Numbered from the stretch's first letter, positions 8,421 through 16,631 are shown. The stretch: DNA of 48,536 bases from an uncultured bacterium (GCA_938040315.1 CALHQW010000021.1:1-48536); one strand, 5' to 3'. A program made the numbers and translations. The notes: generated from the sequence alone by a model not told the origin.

Positions 8421-9214
8421 TATCTTAATATTTTTCCAATTCTTTCCCAGCGGATTTTAAAAGGTGAGAAGATAATTCTTAAAAGATTTGGACCGGCATC
8501 CGAAGAGAAATAGATAATCAAAGGTTTTCCTTTTAAATATTTAATATGTAAAGGTCCCCAAAATCTGGCATCTTCGGAATTATCCCGATTATCACCCAGC
8601 ACAAAGATACAACTTTCCGGAACAACAACCGGTCCAAAATTATCCCTTACTAATAGACCATAATTTCTATCTTTGATAAAAGTTAAATCTAACCACATTT
8701 TAGTAAACTCTTCAATACTTTTATTGCCAATTCCTTGGGTGATAAAATAATCTTTGTGGACTGCATAGGTATCGGGTTGTAAAACGCCATTCACATAAAG
8801 TCTTTTATTTCTAATTTCTACGGTATCACCACTTAAAGCCACACACCTCTTAATAAAATTTCTTGGCGCATAATAGACAAAAAAATTTTTCTCCTTTGAC
8901 CAGTAAAAGGGTAATAGGGGAAACCATTTAGGAAAAATCCTTACATATTTCTCTTCTGGTTGGGGCATATCCGGGTCAACAGGATAACGAAACACGACAA
9001 TATCACCCCTTTTGGGCTTACCCGTTTCAATAATTACTTTATTAGAAAAAGGTAATTTTATACCATAATCAAATTTAGTAACGAGCATAAAATCACCAAC
9101 AAAAATTGTATCTTCCATTGAGCCGGTCGGTACCATAAAGGCTTCTAAGAAGAAGGCCCGTAAAAATAAAACTACGCCAATTACCGGTCCCCAAGAAGAA
9201 AGAAATTTCTTCAT
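8420..9214 (-). CDS. lepB: Signal peptidase I
   Basis: This 264-residue protein has one N-terminal membrane segment (about 9-28), the catalytic serine box P-T-G-S-M (Ser32) and the lysine box F-I-K-R-C-V-A-L-S-G-D (Lys about 122). The C-terminal box G-D-N-R-D-N-S-E-D-A-R-F-W-G is also present. It removes signal peptides at the outer face of the inner membrane. It heads a minus-strand operon with the nitroreductase, the S55 peptidase and the propeller gene. The promoter has its -10 box 8 nt from the ATG and no Shine-Dalgarno is visible. Confidence 0.95.
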   Translation of the reverse strand: MKKFLSSWGPVIGVVLFLRAFFLEAFMVPTGSMEDTIFVGDFMLVTKFDYGIKLPFSNKVIIETGKPKRGDIVVFRYPVDPDMPQPEEKYVRIFPKWFPLLPFYWSKEKNFFVYYAPRNFIKRCVALSGDTVEIRNKRLYVNGVLQPDTYAVHKDYFITQGIGNKSIEEFTKMWLDLTFIKDRNYGLLVRDNFGPVVVPESCIFVLGDNRDNSEDARFWGPLHIKYLKGKPLIIYFSSDAGPNLLRIIFSPFKIRWERIGKILR

Positions 9215-9222
9215 ATTCCCAA

Positions 9223-9288
9223 ATTATAATTAATCAAGTTTAAAAGTCAAATCTCTTAAGTTGATAATTTAAATTTTTCAGTTATAAT
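9223..9288. promoter_or_regulatory. Back-to-back promoters for lepB and the 9294 gene
   Basis: Minus strand: TTGACT (9245-9250), 16 nt, TATAAT (9223-9228), then 8 nt to the lepB ATG. Plus strand: TTGATA (9261-9266), 16 nt, TATAAT (9283-9288), then 5 nt to the ATG at 9294. The two -35 boxes are 10 nt apart. Both predicted starts fall at or next to the start codon. Confidence 0.75.
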
Positions 9289-9293
9289 TTATT

Positions 9294-9683
9294 ATGTTTA
9301 GATTATTTAATTATAACAAAATTTGCGAGATTGAAAAGGTTGAGAACGGCTGGATTGTTAGGCTTCGTTATCCCCGATTCTCTTCTACTCCTTCTAACGA
9401 AGCCCAAAAACAACAATTAAAAGTGATGAGCCGAATCCTTGCTTTATTAAGTAGAATCTCTGCCCAAGAGCAGGTAAAGGGAGTGGATGAAGAATTGGAA
9501 CCTTGGAAGGCAGAAAGTGAAGAGAATTTTGAAGAGATGATGGAAGAGATTGATCGGATAATTGAAGCAACTTTTGATAAAGGAAAGATAGTTAAGGAAA
9601 AAGAAGTTAAAGACGAAGAAACCTATGTTTTTACCAATTTGGAAGAAGCCTTAAATTTTGTCCGTTCCTTCCTTTCTGAATAA
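9294..9683 (+). CDS. Hypothetical cytoplasmic protein
   Basis: This 129-residue protein has no signal peptide. The first 35 residues look like a short beta region (I-C-E-I-E-K-V-E-N-G-W-I-V-R-L-R-Y). A strongly acidic helical stretch (about 60-100, E-E-N-F-E-E-M-M-E-E-I-D-R-I-I-E) follows, then a C-terminal helix (N-L-E-E-A-L-N-F-V-R-S-F-L). I do not recognise the family. It has its own leaderless-type promoter (-10 at 9283-9288). It faces away from lepB and converges on the SdpI-like gene with a 7-nt gap. Confidence 0.6.
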   Translation: MFRLFNYNKICEIEKVENGWIVRLRYPRFSSTPSNEAQKQQLKVMSRILALLSRISAQEQVKGVDEELEPWKAESEENFEEMMEEIDRIIEATFDKGKIVKEKEVKDEETYVFTNLEEALNFVRSFLSE

Positions 9684-9690
9684 TTAATCT

Positions 9691-10326
9691 TTATTTACTT
9701 TCTTTTTGATAAAGAAAATAAGAGTAGATAATTAAAAAAATAGCGAAAGTAATAACCGGAATTAAAATAAATAAGTAAGAATATCTTAAAAATAGGAAGC
9801 CAAAAAAACTAATAATTCCGGCAAAAATGAAAAGTTTGCTTCCTAAGAGATGGGTTTTTTGCCAGACATTATCACTACTTAATGTCCAAGGAGTCCTTAT
9901 GCCAACAAACCAGTTTCTTTGAGCATGCTTTAACAAAAGACCGCTATAAATAAAAAGGATTCCAAAACCGATAGAAAAAAAGCGATTAGGATTAATTTTG
10001 ATATTCCTATTCCATAAAAGTATAAAAAGATAGACCGCAATTAAAAAGAGAAAGAAAATTAAAAAGAAGGCATCATAATAATTGATAAATTTTAAGATAT
10101 TATTTTTTAATGGATCAATTTTGGGAATAAGAAGATAAAAAAGAAATAGGAAAAGAAGGATAAAGGGAATAAGGAAACTTCCCCAAAATTTATTAGTATA
10201 GCCATCCACTTCACCATATTTATTCCAATGACTTGCCATTCTTTCTGGCATTTTGGGATAAAAAAAGATACCGATAAGAAAAGCAAGAAGTGTTAAAATC
10301 AAAATAAGAATAGATATTTTTCTCAT
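9691..10326 (-). CDS. SdpI/DUF1648-family membrane protein
   Basis: This 211-residue, strongly hydrophobic protein has about six membrane segments. Near the N-terminus P-K-M-P-E-R-M-A-S-H-W-N-K-Y-G-E-V-D-G-Y is the DUF1648 motif. Later N-W-F-V-G-I-R-T-P-W-T-L and W-Q-K-T-H match the SdpI segment. In Bacillus, SdpI confers immunity to a killing peptide and takes part in signalling. Most family members are uncharacterised, and no SdpC-like toxin gene is visible next to it. Confidence 0.8.
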   Translation of the reverse strand: MRKISILILILTLLAFLIGIFFYPKMPERMASHWNKYGEVDGYTNKFWGSFLIPFILLFLFLFYLLIPKIDPLKNNILKFINYYDAFFLIFFLFLIAVYLFILLWNRNIKINPNRFFSIGFGILFIYSGLLLKHAQRNWFVGIRTPWTLSSDNVWQKTHLLGSKLFIFAGIISFFGFLFLRYSYLFILIPVITFAIFLIIYSYFLYQKESK

Positions 10327-10432
10327 AGAAAATTATAGGATTTACTACTACTAAATTCAAGGTTGACTTTTTATTAATTTTGATTATAATTATTATAATC
10401 TCATTTCCCCTCCTCCTCTCTATCGCCTCCTT

Positions 10433-10458
10433 AGGGCAGGGTTTAAAAACCCTGCCCT
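10433..10458. other. Perfect 12-bp inverted repeat, possible terminator
   Basis: Arms at 10433-10444 and 10447-10458 (AGGGCAGGGTTT and its complement) enclose a 2-nt loop, with only three T following on the plus strand. It lies between the start of the SdpI-like gene and the end of etfA. The weak T-tract makes its terminator role uncertain. The rest of the 200-bp gap is AT-rich and holds only a 19-codon hydrophobic ORF (10468-10527) without a ribosome site. Confidence 0.5.
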
Positions 10459-10528
10459 TTAATTAATATGCGAATAACTCTGTTAATAGGGATAATTCTT
10501 TTAATTATTTATTTAGGGGAATTATAAA

Positions 10529-11494
10529 TTATAATTTCTTTAACAAGGTGGGAACAATTTTTGTCAAATCTTCAACAATTCCGTAATGACTAATAGAAAA
10601 GATGGGAGCATTCGGGTCTTTATTGATCGCAATAATTAAATCAGAATTTTTCATTCCCACAATATGTTGGAAGGCACCAGAAATTCCCAAGGCGAGATAT
10701 AATTTTGGTTTGACAGTCTTTCCCGATGAACCAATTTGTCTATCTTTTGATAACCAACCAGCATCAATTGCTGGTCTTGAGCCAGCCAAAACTCCTTTCA
10801 ATTTTTTTGCCAATTCTTCAACTATTGGTAAATTCTTTTTATCCCTTAATCCCCGACCAATACCAATAATAATTTCTGCCTTACTAATATCAACCTCACC
10901 AGTTTCTTCTTTTTTATATTCTAAAATCTCAATATTTTTCTCATTATCTAAATTTATCTCTTTTTCAATTATTTCTGAATTTATCTCTCTCTTTTCAAAT
11001 TGGAAGCTACCTGTTTGAATAGTGATAATTAAAGATTTTTTATCAATATCCGCAACCTCAACTTTTCCGCAGACCTTGCCACCATAAAAATAACGGATAA
11101 AGTTAATTTCGTTATCCGTTTTTTCAATACCATTAATATCAGTAAGAATAGGAAGCGAAAGTTCTGTTGCCAAAGAGGGTGCCAGTTCATAGGCATTACT
11201 GGTTTGCCCTAAAAGGAAAAGATAATTTTCTTTCTCTTTTAAGAAATCTTTAAGGGCTTTTAAATATAATTCCGGATGGTAATTTTCTAAAAACTTATTT
11301 TTGAGGAAATAGATTTTGTTTACGACATTTTTTAAATCACTAAAAATATCTTTTTTTTCTTCTGAGGTTAAAACCAAGCAAGATATTTCACCACCAAATA
11401 ATTTTTGCCATTCATAAGCAAAACCTAAGGCATCATAACTATTGCTTAAAATTTCAGAAAAACGGTGTTCAATAAAGACAATTATCTCTTTCAT
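10529..11494 (-). CDS. etfA: Electron transfer flavoprotein, alpha subunit
   Basis: This 321-residue protein has the EtfA/FixB layout: an N-terminal alpha/beta domain and a C-terminal FAD-binding domain. FAD motifs are visible: G-R-G-L-R-D, A-G-S-R-P-A-I-D-A-G-W, Q-I-G-S-S-G-K-T-V, G-I-S-G-A-F-Q-H and A-I-N-K-D-P-N-A-P-I. With EtfB it carries electrons from flavin dehydrogenases to the quinone pool or another acceptor. The ATG overlaps the etfB stop by 4 nt. No acyl-CoA dehydrogenase or ETF oxidoreductase is adjacent, so its donor lies elsewhere. Confidence 0.93.
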   Translation of the reverse strand: MKEIIVFIEHRFSEILSNSYDALGFAYEWQKLFGGEISCLVLTSEEKKDIFSDLKNVVNKIYFLKNKFLENYHPELYLKALKDFLKEKENYLFLLGQTSNAYELAPSLATELSLPILTDINGIEKTDNEINFIRYFYGGKVCGKVEVADIDKKSLIITIQTGSFQFEKREINSEIIEKEINLDNEKNIEILEYKKEETGEVDISKAEIIIGIGRGLRDKKNLPIVEELAKKLKGVLAGSRPAIDAGWLSKDRQIGSSGKTVKPKLYLALGISGAFQHIVGMKNSDLIIAINKDPNAPIFSISHYGIVEDLTKIVPTLLKKL

Positions 11495-12258
11495 AAAATC
11501 CCCTTTTCTTTTAATATTTTTATTAAACTATCAGCAATCTCATCCTCGCTTCCTTTAATAAATATTGTCTCTCTTTCACTTTTGGGAATAAAGTATTCTT
11601 TTAAAAAGATATTTTCTTTCCTTTCCAAATTTAATTCCTTTAATTTTATTAATTTAATTTCTTTACTTGTTGCCCTTTTGATTGCCAAAATAGAGGCATA
11701 TCTTAATGGATAAATACCTGTTTGGATTGTCAAAAGGCAAGGAATTTTTATTCTTCGCTTTTCTATTAAACCACCTTCTAATTCTCTTACCACTAATAAG
11801 AAATTATCCTCTTTTGTCACTTCTTTAACCAAGGTAGTAAAAGGAAGATTTAGATATCTTGCCAAAGCGATATTAGTAATTCCGTAATTATTATCACTGC
11901 TTGTGACACCAGTTAAAATCAAATCAAAACTAAGATTTTTAATTAGGGTTGCTAAAATTTTGGCGATTAATAAGGGATCTTTTATTTCCTTTTCTTCTTC
12001 AATTCTTATTCCATAATCGGCACCTTTGGCAAAGCCTATTCTTAATATTTCTTCACTCTTTTTATCTCCCAAAGTAATCAAAGTAATTTCTCCACCATAT
12101 TTCTCTTTTAAAACCAAAGCAGTTTCTAAGGCATAATTATCAGCCTCGTTTATTGTGTAGACTAATTTATCCCGGATAATATCTTTTTTATCCTCAGTTA
12201 ATTTAATCTCTGACTCGGCTGTTTCCGGACAACTTTTTAAACAAACAATAATTTTCAT
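11491..12258 (-). CDS. etfB: Electron transfer flavoprotein, beta subunit
   Basis: This 255-residue protein matches EtfB/FixA: M-K-I-I-V-C-L-K at the N-terminus, N-E-A-D-N-Y-A-L-E-T-A-L, then L-I-L-T-G-V-T-S-S-D-N-N-Y-G for nucleotide contact, and V-R-E-L-E-G-G. It is the first gene of the etfBA pair and is divergent from the SfsA-fusion gene 39 nt away. Its -10 box ends 7 nt before the ATG and no Shine-Dalgarno is seen, so its mRNA is probably leaderless. Whether this ETF is bifurcating cannot be decided from the window. Confidence 0.92.
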   Translation of the reverse strand: MKIIVCLKSCPETAESEIKLTEDKKDIIRDKLVYTINEADNYALETALVLKEKYGGEITLITLGDKKSEEILRIGFAKGADYGIRIEEEKEIKDPLLIAKILATLIKNLSFDLILTGVTSSDNNYGITNIALARYLNLPFTTLVKEVTKEDNFLLVVRELEGGLIEKRRIKIPCLLTIQTGIYPLRYASILAIKRATSKEIKLIKLKELNLERKENIFLKEYFIPKSERETIFIKGSEDEIADSLIKILKEKGIL

Positions 12259-12265
12259 GGATAAA

Positions 12266-12293
12266 AATATAATAAATTTTAATAAATTTTCAA
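12266..12293 (-). promoter_or_regulatory. Promoter of etfBA
   Basis: On the minus strand TTGAAA (12288-12293), a 16-nt spacer and TATATT (12266-12271) end 7 nt before the etfB ATG. Confidence 0.55.
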
Positions 12294-12297
12294 ATAG

Positions 12298-13434
12298 TTG
12301 AAAAGAAAAAAAGGAGGAATAAAATATCCTATGGGTTTTATTGTCGGCAGATTTCTGAGAAGATTAAATCGGTTTACCTGCGAATGTCTAATAGGTAATA
12401 AAAAAATGAAGGCTTATTTACCTAATCCGGGAAGACTTTGGGAACTTTTATTACCCAACCGGATTTTATATCTTAAAAAATCTGACGAAAAGAATAATTT
12501 ACCCTGGGTGATATATGGGGTTAAAAAGAATAACCAATTTGTTTTATTACATACCAGTTATACTAATAAAATTGTTGCGGAATTAATAAGAAAAAGAAAA
12601 ATAAGCCTTTTAGGGAATTTTAAGATAGTAAAAAGGGAAGTTAAAGTTGATAATCACCGAATTGATTTTCTTTTAAAAAGAAAGAATAAAAAAATCTTTT
12701 TAGAAGTGAAATCAGTAACTTTATTTAAAGATAGATTAGCAATGTTTCCTGATGCTCCAACCGAAAGGGGAAAGAAACATTTATATTTTTTAAGTAAAAA
12801 TAAAGGTATGATATTATTCGTTGTCTATTCACCAAAGGTTTTATATTTTCTACCCGATTTTCATACCGATTTCTCCTTTTCCCAAACTCTTTACCAATTG
12901 CGAAAGAAAATAAAAATTAAAGCAATTAGTTTAAAAGTAAAAGAAAATTTAAATTATCAATTTGTTAACGAATTAAAAATTCCTTGGAAAATATTTAAAA
13001 AGGAGGCAAAGGATAGGGGAGTATATTTAATTGTCGGTTACCTAAAAAGAGATAAAAAAATTTCTATTGGTAAATTAGCAAAGATAAAATTTAAAAAGGG
13101 ATTTTATATTTATGTTGGTAAGGCAATGAATAATTTAAGCAAGCGAATAGCAAGGCATTTAAGAAAAAATAAGAAGAGAAGGTGGCATATTGACTATTTA
13201 ATAGATTATTTAAATAATTTGAGACCGATACCAATCAGAACTTCCCAAAATTTAGAATGTCCTTTGGCAAAGGATATAAAAAAGATTGCTGATTCCTTTG
13301 TAAAAGATTTTGGTTGTAGCGATTGTCAATGTGGTAGCCATCTTTTTTATTTTCAAGAAAATCCTTTTTTAAAAGAAAGATTTGTGAATTTGGTTTTAAA
13401 ATATCGCCTTGGTCAACTAATATCAATAATTTGA
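12298..13434 (+). CDS. SfsA-like nuclease fused to a DUF123 GIY-YIG domain
   Basis: This 378-residue protein has two parts. Residues of about 8-235 match SfsA: L-P-N-P-G-R-L, then a PD-(D/E)xK-type core R-I-D-F-L-L ... F-L-E-V-K-S-V-T-L, and F-P-D-A-P-T-E-R-G-K-K-H. Residues of about 238-360 match the DUF123 form of the GIY-YIG fold: G-V-Y-L-I-V, G-F-Y-I-Y-V-G-K-A, R-H-L-R-K, W-H-I-D-Y-L-I and F-G-C-S-D-C-Q-C-G-S-H-L-F-Y. Both halves suggest nucleic-acid cleavage or binding. I use the TTG at 12298 because the SfsA family begins near I-K-Y-P. An ATG at 12331 is the alternative, with AAGGAGG 13 nt before it. Confidence 0.85.
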   Translation: MKRKKGGIKYPMGFIVGRFLRRLNRFTCECLIGNKKMKAYLPNPGRLWELLLPNRILYLKKSDEKNNLPWVIYGVKKNNQFVLLHTSYTNKIVAELIRKRKISLLGNFKIVKREVKVDNHRIDFLLKRKNKKIFLEVKSVTLFKDRLAMFPDAPTERGKKHLYFLSKNKGMILFVVYSPKVLYFLPDFHTDFSFSQTLYQLRKKIKIKAISLKVKENLNYQFVNELKIPWKIFKKEAKDRGVYLIVGYLKRDKKISIGKLAKIKFKKGFYIYVGKAMNNLSKRIARHLRKNKKRRWHIDYLIDYLNNLRPIPIRTSQNLECPLAKDIKKIADSFVKDFGCSDCQCGSHLFYFQENPFLKERFVNLVLKYRLGQLISII

Positions 13435-13463
13435 ACCTTTTGTTAGTTTTTATTATACTAACA
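13431..13463 (+). promoter_or_regulatory. TrmB-gene promoter with overlapping dyad operator
   Basis: TTGAAC (13431-13436), a 17-nt spacer and TATACT (13454-13459) end 6 nt before the ATG at 13466. A perfect inverted repeat TGTTAGT-N9-ACTAACA (13441-13463) covers the spacer and -10 box. That placement suits repression by a dimeric regulator, most simply the TrmB-family protein encoded next. Confidence 0.6.
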
Positions 13464-13465
13464 AT

Positions 13466-14263
13466 ATGGATAAAAAACTATTGGCGATATTAAAAAATTT
13501 TGGTCTAACAAATTACGAAGCGGAAGTTTATGGTGCTTTATTAAGCGTTGAGGAAGCCAAAGTTTCGGATTTGGCAGAAAGGGTGAAAGTTCCTCGTTCG
13601 CAGATTTATCTTATTTTGAAAAGATTGATTGATTTAGGATTATGCAGCGAAAAGAAGGGAAAGATAAAGTTCTATTCTTGTCTTCCGCCCAATATCGGCT
13701 TTCGTTATCTTTTAGAAAAAGAAGAGAAAGAATTAAAAAATAAATTCCTTTTGATAAAGGAATTGGAAAAGATTTATAAACAAAGGGAAAATAAAAGGAA
13801 ATTTTTTGAATTTATTGAAGTGATAAAGGGAGAATCGGGAAGGGAATATTTAACTTCTTTGTTAAAGGATGCACAAAAGGAGATTCTGATTTTTTGTAAA
13901 TATATTTTTAAAAAGACAAAAGAAAGGTTAGAAAAGTCATATAACATGGAAATGATTGCCTTAAAAAATAAGGTTAAAGTCCGTTGTCTTTATGAAAAGA
14001 ACATCTTTTATGATCCAGAAGTATTTCCTTATATTAAAAAGTTGATAAAAAATGGTGAAGAGGTAAGAGTTATTGATTATTTGCCGATAAATATGACGGT
14101 AATGGATGATAGAATGGCCACATTTTCTTTATTGGAAGAAAATGAAGAGGATGTGGTCATTTTTTGTGTTAATCACCCGGCTTTGGTAAAATTAATGAAA
14201 GCAGGATTTGAACATTATTGGTCAAGAGGTAAAGAAGTTAATAGCAAAAAGGAGGAAAAATGA
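13466..14263 (+). CDS. TrmB-family transcriptional regulator
   Basis: This 265-residue protein has the TrmB N-terminal winged helix: L-K-N-F-G-L-T-N-Y-E-A-E-V-Y and V-P-R-S-Q-I-Y-L-I-L-K-R-L-I-D-L-G-L. A helical linker (about 75-115) and a C-terminal phospholipase-D-like effector domain follow. TrmB proteins mostly control sugar transport and central metabolism genes and are commonest in archaea. It overlaps the next gene by 4 nt, so regulator and LVIVD protein are co-expressed. A dyad over its own promoter suggests autoregulation. The effector is unknown. Confidence 0.85.
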   Translation: MDKKLLAILKNFGLTNYEAEVYGALLSVEEAKVSDLAERVKVPRSQIYLILKRLIDLGLCSEKKGKIKFYSCLPPNIGFRYLLEKEEKELKNKFLLIKELEKIYKQRENKRKFFEFIEVIKGESGREYLTSLLKDAQKEILIFCKYIFKKTKERLEKSYNMEMIALKNKVKVRCLYEKNIFYDPEVFPYIKKLIKNGEEVRVIDYLPINMTVMDDRMATFSLLEENEEDVVIFCVNHPALVKLMKAGFEHYWSRGKEVNSKKEEK

Positions 14264-16596
14264 ATCTATTTTTAACTCTTTTATTTTTATTTAACTTAAA
14301 CATTGATTTTAATCAAGGTCTTCTAATGGAAAAGCCGGTTTCTTCTCAGTTAATAATGACTAATCCTTGTTTTTCCCCTTCTCCTTTATCAATTGTTGAT
14401 AAAGAATTCTTATCTAATTCTAAACAGGATTCTTTTAATTTATTCCTTCGTGGCGAATATAACCTGGCTGGTGGTTATTTAAATATGAGTGGTTGGCAGG
14501 TAAAACCTTATCAAAATTATACTCTTTACTCTTCGGGTGGTGGTTTTTATATCTTTTCTTGTCGAGCTTGCCAAGAGAGTTTAGTGAAAATTGGTGAGGT
14601 CTCAGGTCCCGGTTACATCTTTGATTTTGAAATTAAAGATACCTTAATCTATTCTGCCAGTGCGGATAAGGGTTTGGTAATTTTTAATTTTAGTACAATT
14701 GAGCAAGCCCGTTGGATAAAAACCCTTTATCTTCCTTTTATGCATCCTAATTATAATCCTATATTTGGTTGGGGAGCAACGGGAATTGCCTTAAAAGATA
14801 GTTTTGCCTTTATCACAACTCGAGTAGGAGGTCTTTATGTCGTTAATATTGCTAACCCATTAAATCCAAGAATTGTTGCCAATGAGACTTCCTTTACTTG
14901 GTTAATGGATATTCAGATTAAAGATACCCTTGCCTATGTTACTAACTATGATCCAGGAGATACTGCTGGTTTTATTATTTATAATATCAAAAATCCATTA
15001 AATCCAACAATTGTTTCTTATCTTGGTAGTGGTGTTCGCAGAGGAATGAGATTCTGTATCAAAGATAGTTTTGCTTATGTGGCAGCCCGATATTATGGCT
15101 TTTATATTATTAATATTGCTGAACCAACAAATCCCCAATTAATTAGTAATCCCAGTTTATTAGAAGCCCAAAATGTTAATGTTATTAATTTTGGCGATAC
15201 TCTTTATGCCTATGTGGGTGAAATTAGTGCTTTAAATGTTTACAATATAACTGATCCGACAAATCCTTCGTTAATAACAACTGTGAATGTTCGTTCTACG
15301 GCTACCTATATTGATACTTGGCAAAGAAAACTTTATAACCAAGCCTTAGCCGGCGCAACTCTTTATGATATTACCTATCCTTATAATCCACAACTTATTA
15401 ACTATTACCTTTATTTAGGAAATCCCTATCATTTAACAGTTCACAATAATCTCGCTTATCTTTATGATGGTTATGGTTGTTTAAGGATTTTAGATATCTC
15501 CCAACCGAATAAGATAAGGGAAATTGCTTGGTATGATAAATATTTAGAGTCAATACCTTCGGGAAGTTATGCTGCAGATATTGGTGGCATGTTCTATCAA
15601 AATAATTATATTTATCTAATTGTCCGTGGTTTTCCTTGGTTCTGTTATTTAGCAATTGTTGATGTTTCTAATCCCAATAGTCCCCAATGGGTGGGCACAA
15701 GGATGTGGCGAGGTTATGCTGGTGGTAATCAATTTTATGTAGAAGATACTTTGGCATTTGTTCCTTTAGCATTAAGTGGTCAAACCTCTTTAAAGATTAT
15801 AAATATTAGAGACCCAAGAAGAATCATCGAAGTTGGTTCTTATTATTGGGCAACCCATGCAGCCTTAGAAATCTCTAAACATGACTCATTATTATTAATG
15901 GCCGGTGGTTATGATCCTTATGGAGGAAGGCAACCAATACAGAGAGATTTAGGAATTTTAAATATCAGAGATTTACAAAACCCAATTTTGATAACCGAAT
16001 ATACCACACCTAATCAATGTCGGGGAGTTGATAAATTTGGTTATGTACCAATTATTGCTGTTGCTGATTGGGATGCCGGAGTTCATTTAATAAACATTGC
16101 TAATCCCTCTTCTCCCCAGATTATCGGTACTGTTGATTTTGAAGGACTTGTAGAGGATGTTCATATTGGAAGAGAAGCGGTCTTTTGCGGAAGTGATAAC
16201 CTTTTTAATGCCATAAAAACTGATGCTGGTCAAAATCCAAGATTGCATGGTTATTATGATTTAAAAGCCAAATTTGGTTATGGTGGAAGTATTACTGATG
16301 TTTGGTCAAAGATGGATGAATATGGTTATTGCACTACTTACGGAGGTTTCTTTATCTTTTATGCTGGCTTAGTTGGTATGGAAGAGAAAGTAGCAAGAGA
16401 TAATTCCTTGCGGATAAATAAACCGGGTGTTTATTTAGTTACGGTTTCTGATATTCTCGGTAGAATAGTATTGAAAGAGAAGAGGAATCTAAAAAGTGGC
16501 GAAATACTCTCAATTCCTAAACTAAAGAAAGGTGTTTATTTCTTGAAGATGGAAGGTAGCGAAACTGCTACTCAGAAGATAGTGATAATGAATTGA
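14260..16596 (+). CDS. Secreted LVIVD-repeat beta-propeller protein with sorting tail
   Basis: This 778-residue protein has a signal peptide (about 1-17) and many LVIVD-type blades. They recur as L-Y-V-V-N-I-A-N-P-L-N-P, F-I-I-Y-N-I-K-N-P-L-N-P, Y-I-I-N-I-A-E-P-T-N-P and I-V-D-V-S-N-P-N-S-P. Such repeats form propellers on secreted or cell-surface proteins. The end carries V-S-D-I-L-G-R ... K-K-G-V-Y-F-L-K-M, a Por/type IX-like tail. A strong AAAGGAGG precedes the ATG and the start overlaps the regulator gene by 4 nt. The ligand is unknown. Confidence 0.8.
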   Translation: MNLFLTLLFLFNLNIDFNQGLLMEKPVSSQLIMTNPCFSPSPLSIVDKEFLSNSKQDSFNLFLRGEYNLAGGYLNMSGWQVKPYQNYTLYSSGGGFYIFSCRACQESLVKIGEVSGPGYIFDFEIKDTLIYSASADKGLVIFNFSTIEQARWIKTLYLPFMHPNYNPIFGWGATGIALKDSFAFITTRVGGLYVVNIANPLNPRIVANETSFTWLMDIQIKDTLAYVTNYDPGDTAGFIIYNIKNPLNPTIVSYLGSGVRRGMRFCIKDSFAYVAARYYGFYIINIAEPTNPQLISNPSLLEAQNVNVINFGDTLYAYVGEISALNVYNITDPTNPSLITTVNVRSTATYIDTWQRKLYNQALAGATLYDITYPYNPQLINYYLYLGNPYHLTVHNNLAYLYDGYGCLRILDISQPNKIREIAWYDKYLESIPSGSYAADIGGMFYQNNYIYLIVRGFPWFCYLAIVDVSNPNSPQWVGTRMWRGYAGGNQFYVEDTLAFVPLALSGQTSLKIINIRDPRRIIEVGSYYWATHAALEISKHDSLLLMAGGYDPYGGRQPIQRDLGILNIRDLQNPILITEYTTPNQCRGVDKFGYVPIIAVADWDAGVHLINIANPSSPQIIGTVDFEGLVEDVHIGREAVFCGSDNLFNAIKTDAGQNPRLHGYYDLKAKFGYGGSITDVWSKMDEYGYCTTYGGFFIFYAGLVGMEEKVARDNSLRINKPGVYLVTVSDILGRIVLKEKRNLKSGEILSIPKLKKGVYFLKMEGSETATQKIVIMN

Positions 16597-16608
16597 GATT
16601 AAAAGTAA

Positions 16609-16631
16609 GCGGGAGGTGTTTTAACTCCCGC
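16609..16631. other. Short inverted repeat between the LVIVD and FG-GAP genes
   Basis: Arms GCGGGAG (16609-16615) and CTCCCGC (16625-16631) flank a 9-nt loop. The T-run lies in the loop rather than after the stem, so it is not a classical terminator. It could be a processing or weak pause site between two secreted-protein genes. Confidence 0.5.

Noticed and set aside
9691-10326. Complete SdpC/SdpI toxin-immunity pair
   Set aside because: Only the SdpI-like gene is recognisable; neighbours show no SdpC-like precursor.
10602-11018. 138-codon plus-strand ORF opposite etfA
   Set aside because: It is the antisense shadow of conserved etfA coding sequence; it shows no recognisable domain and no ribosome site.
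16609-16631. Intrinsic terminator after the LVIVD gene
   Set aside because: The T-run is in the loop and none follows the stem, so I list it only as an inverted repeat.
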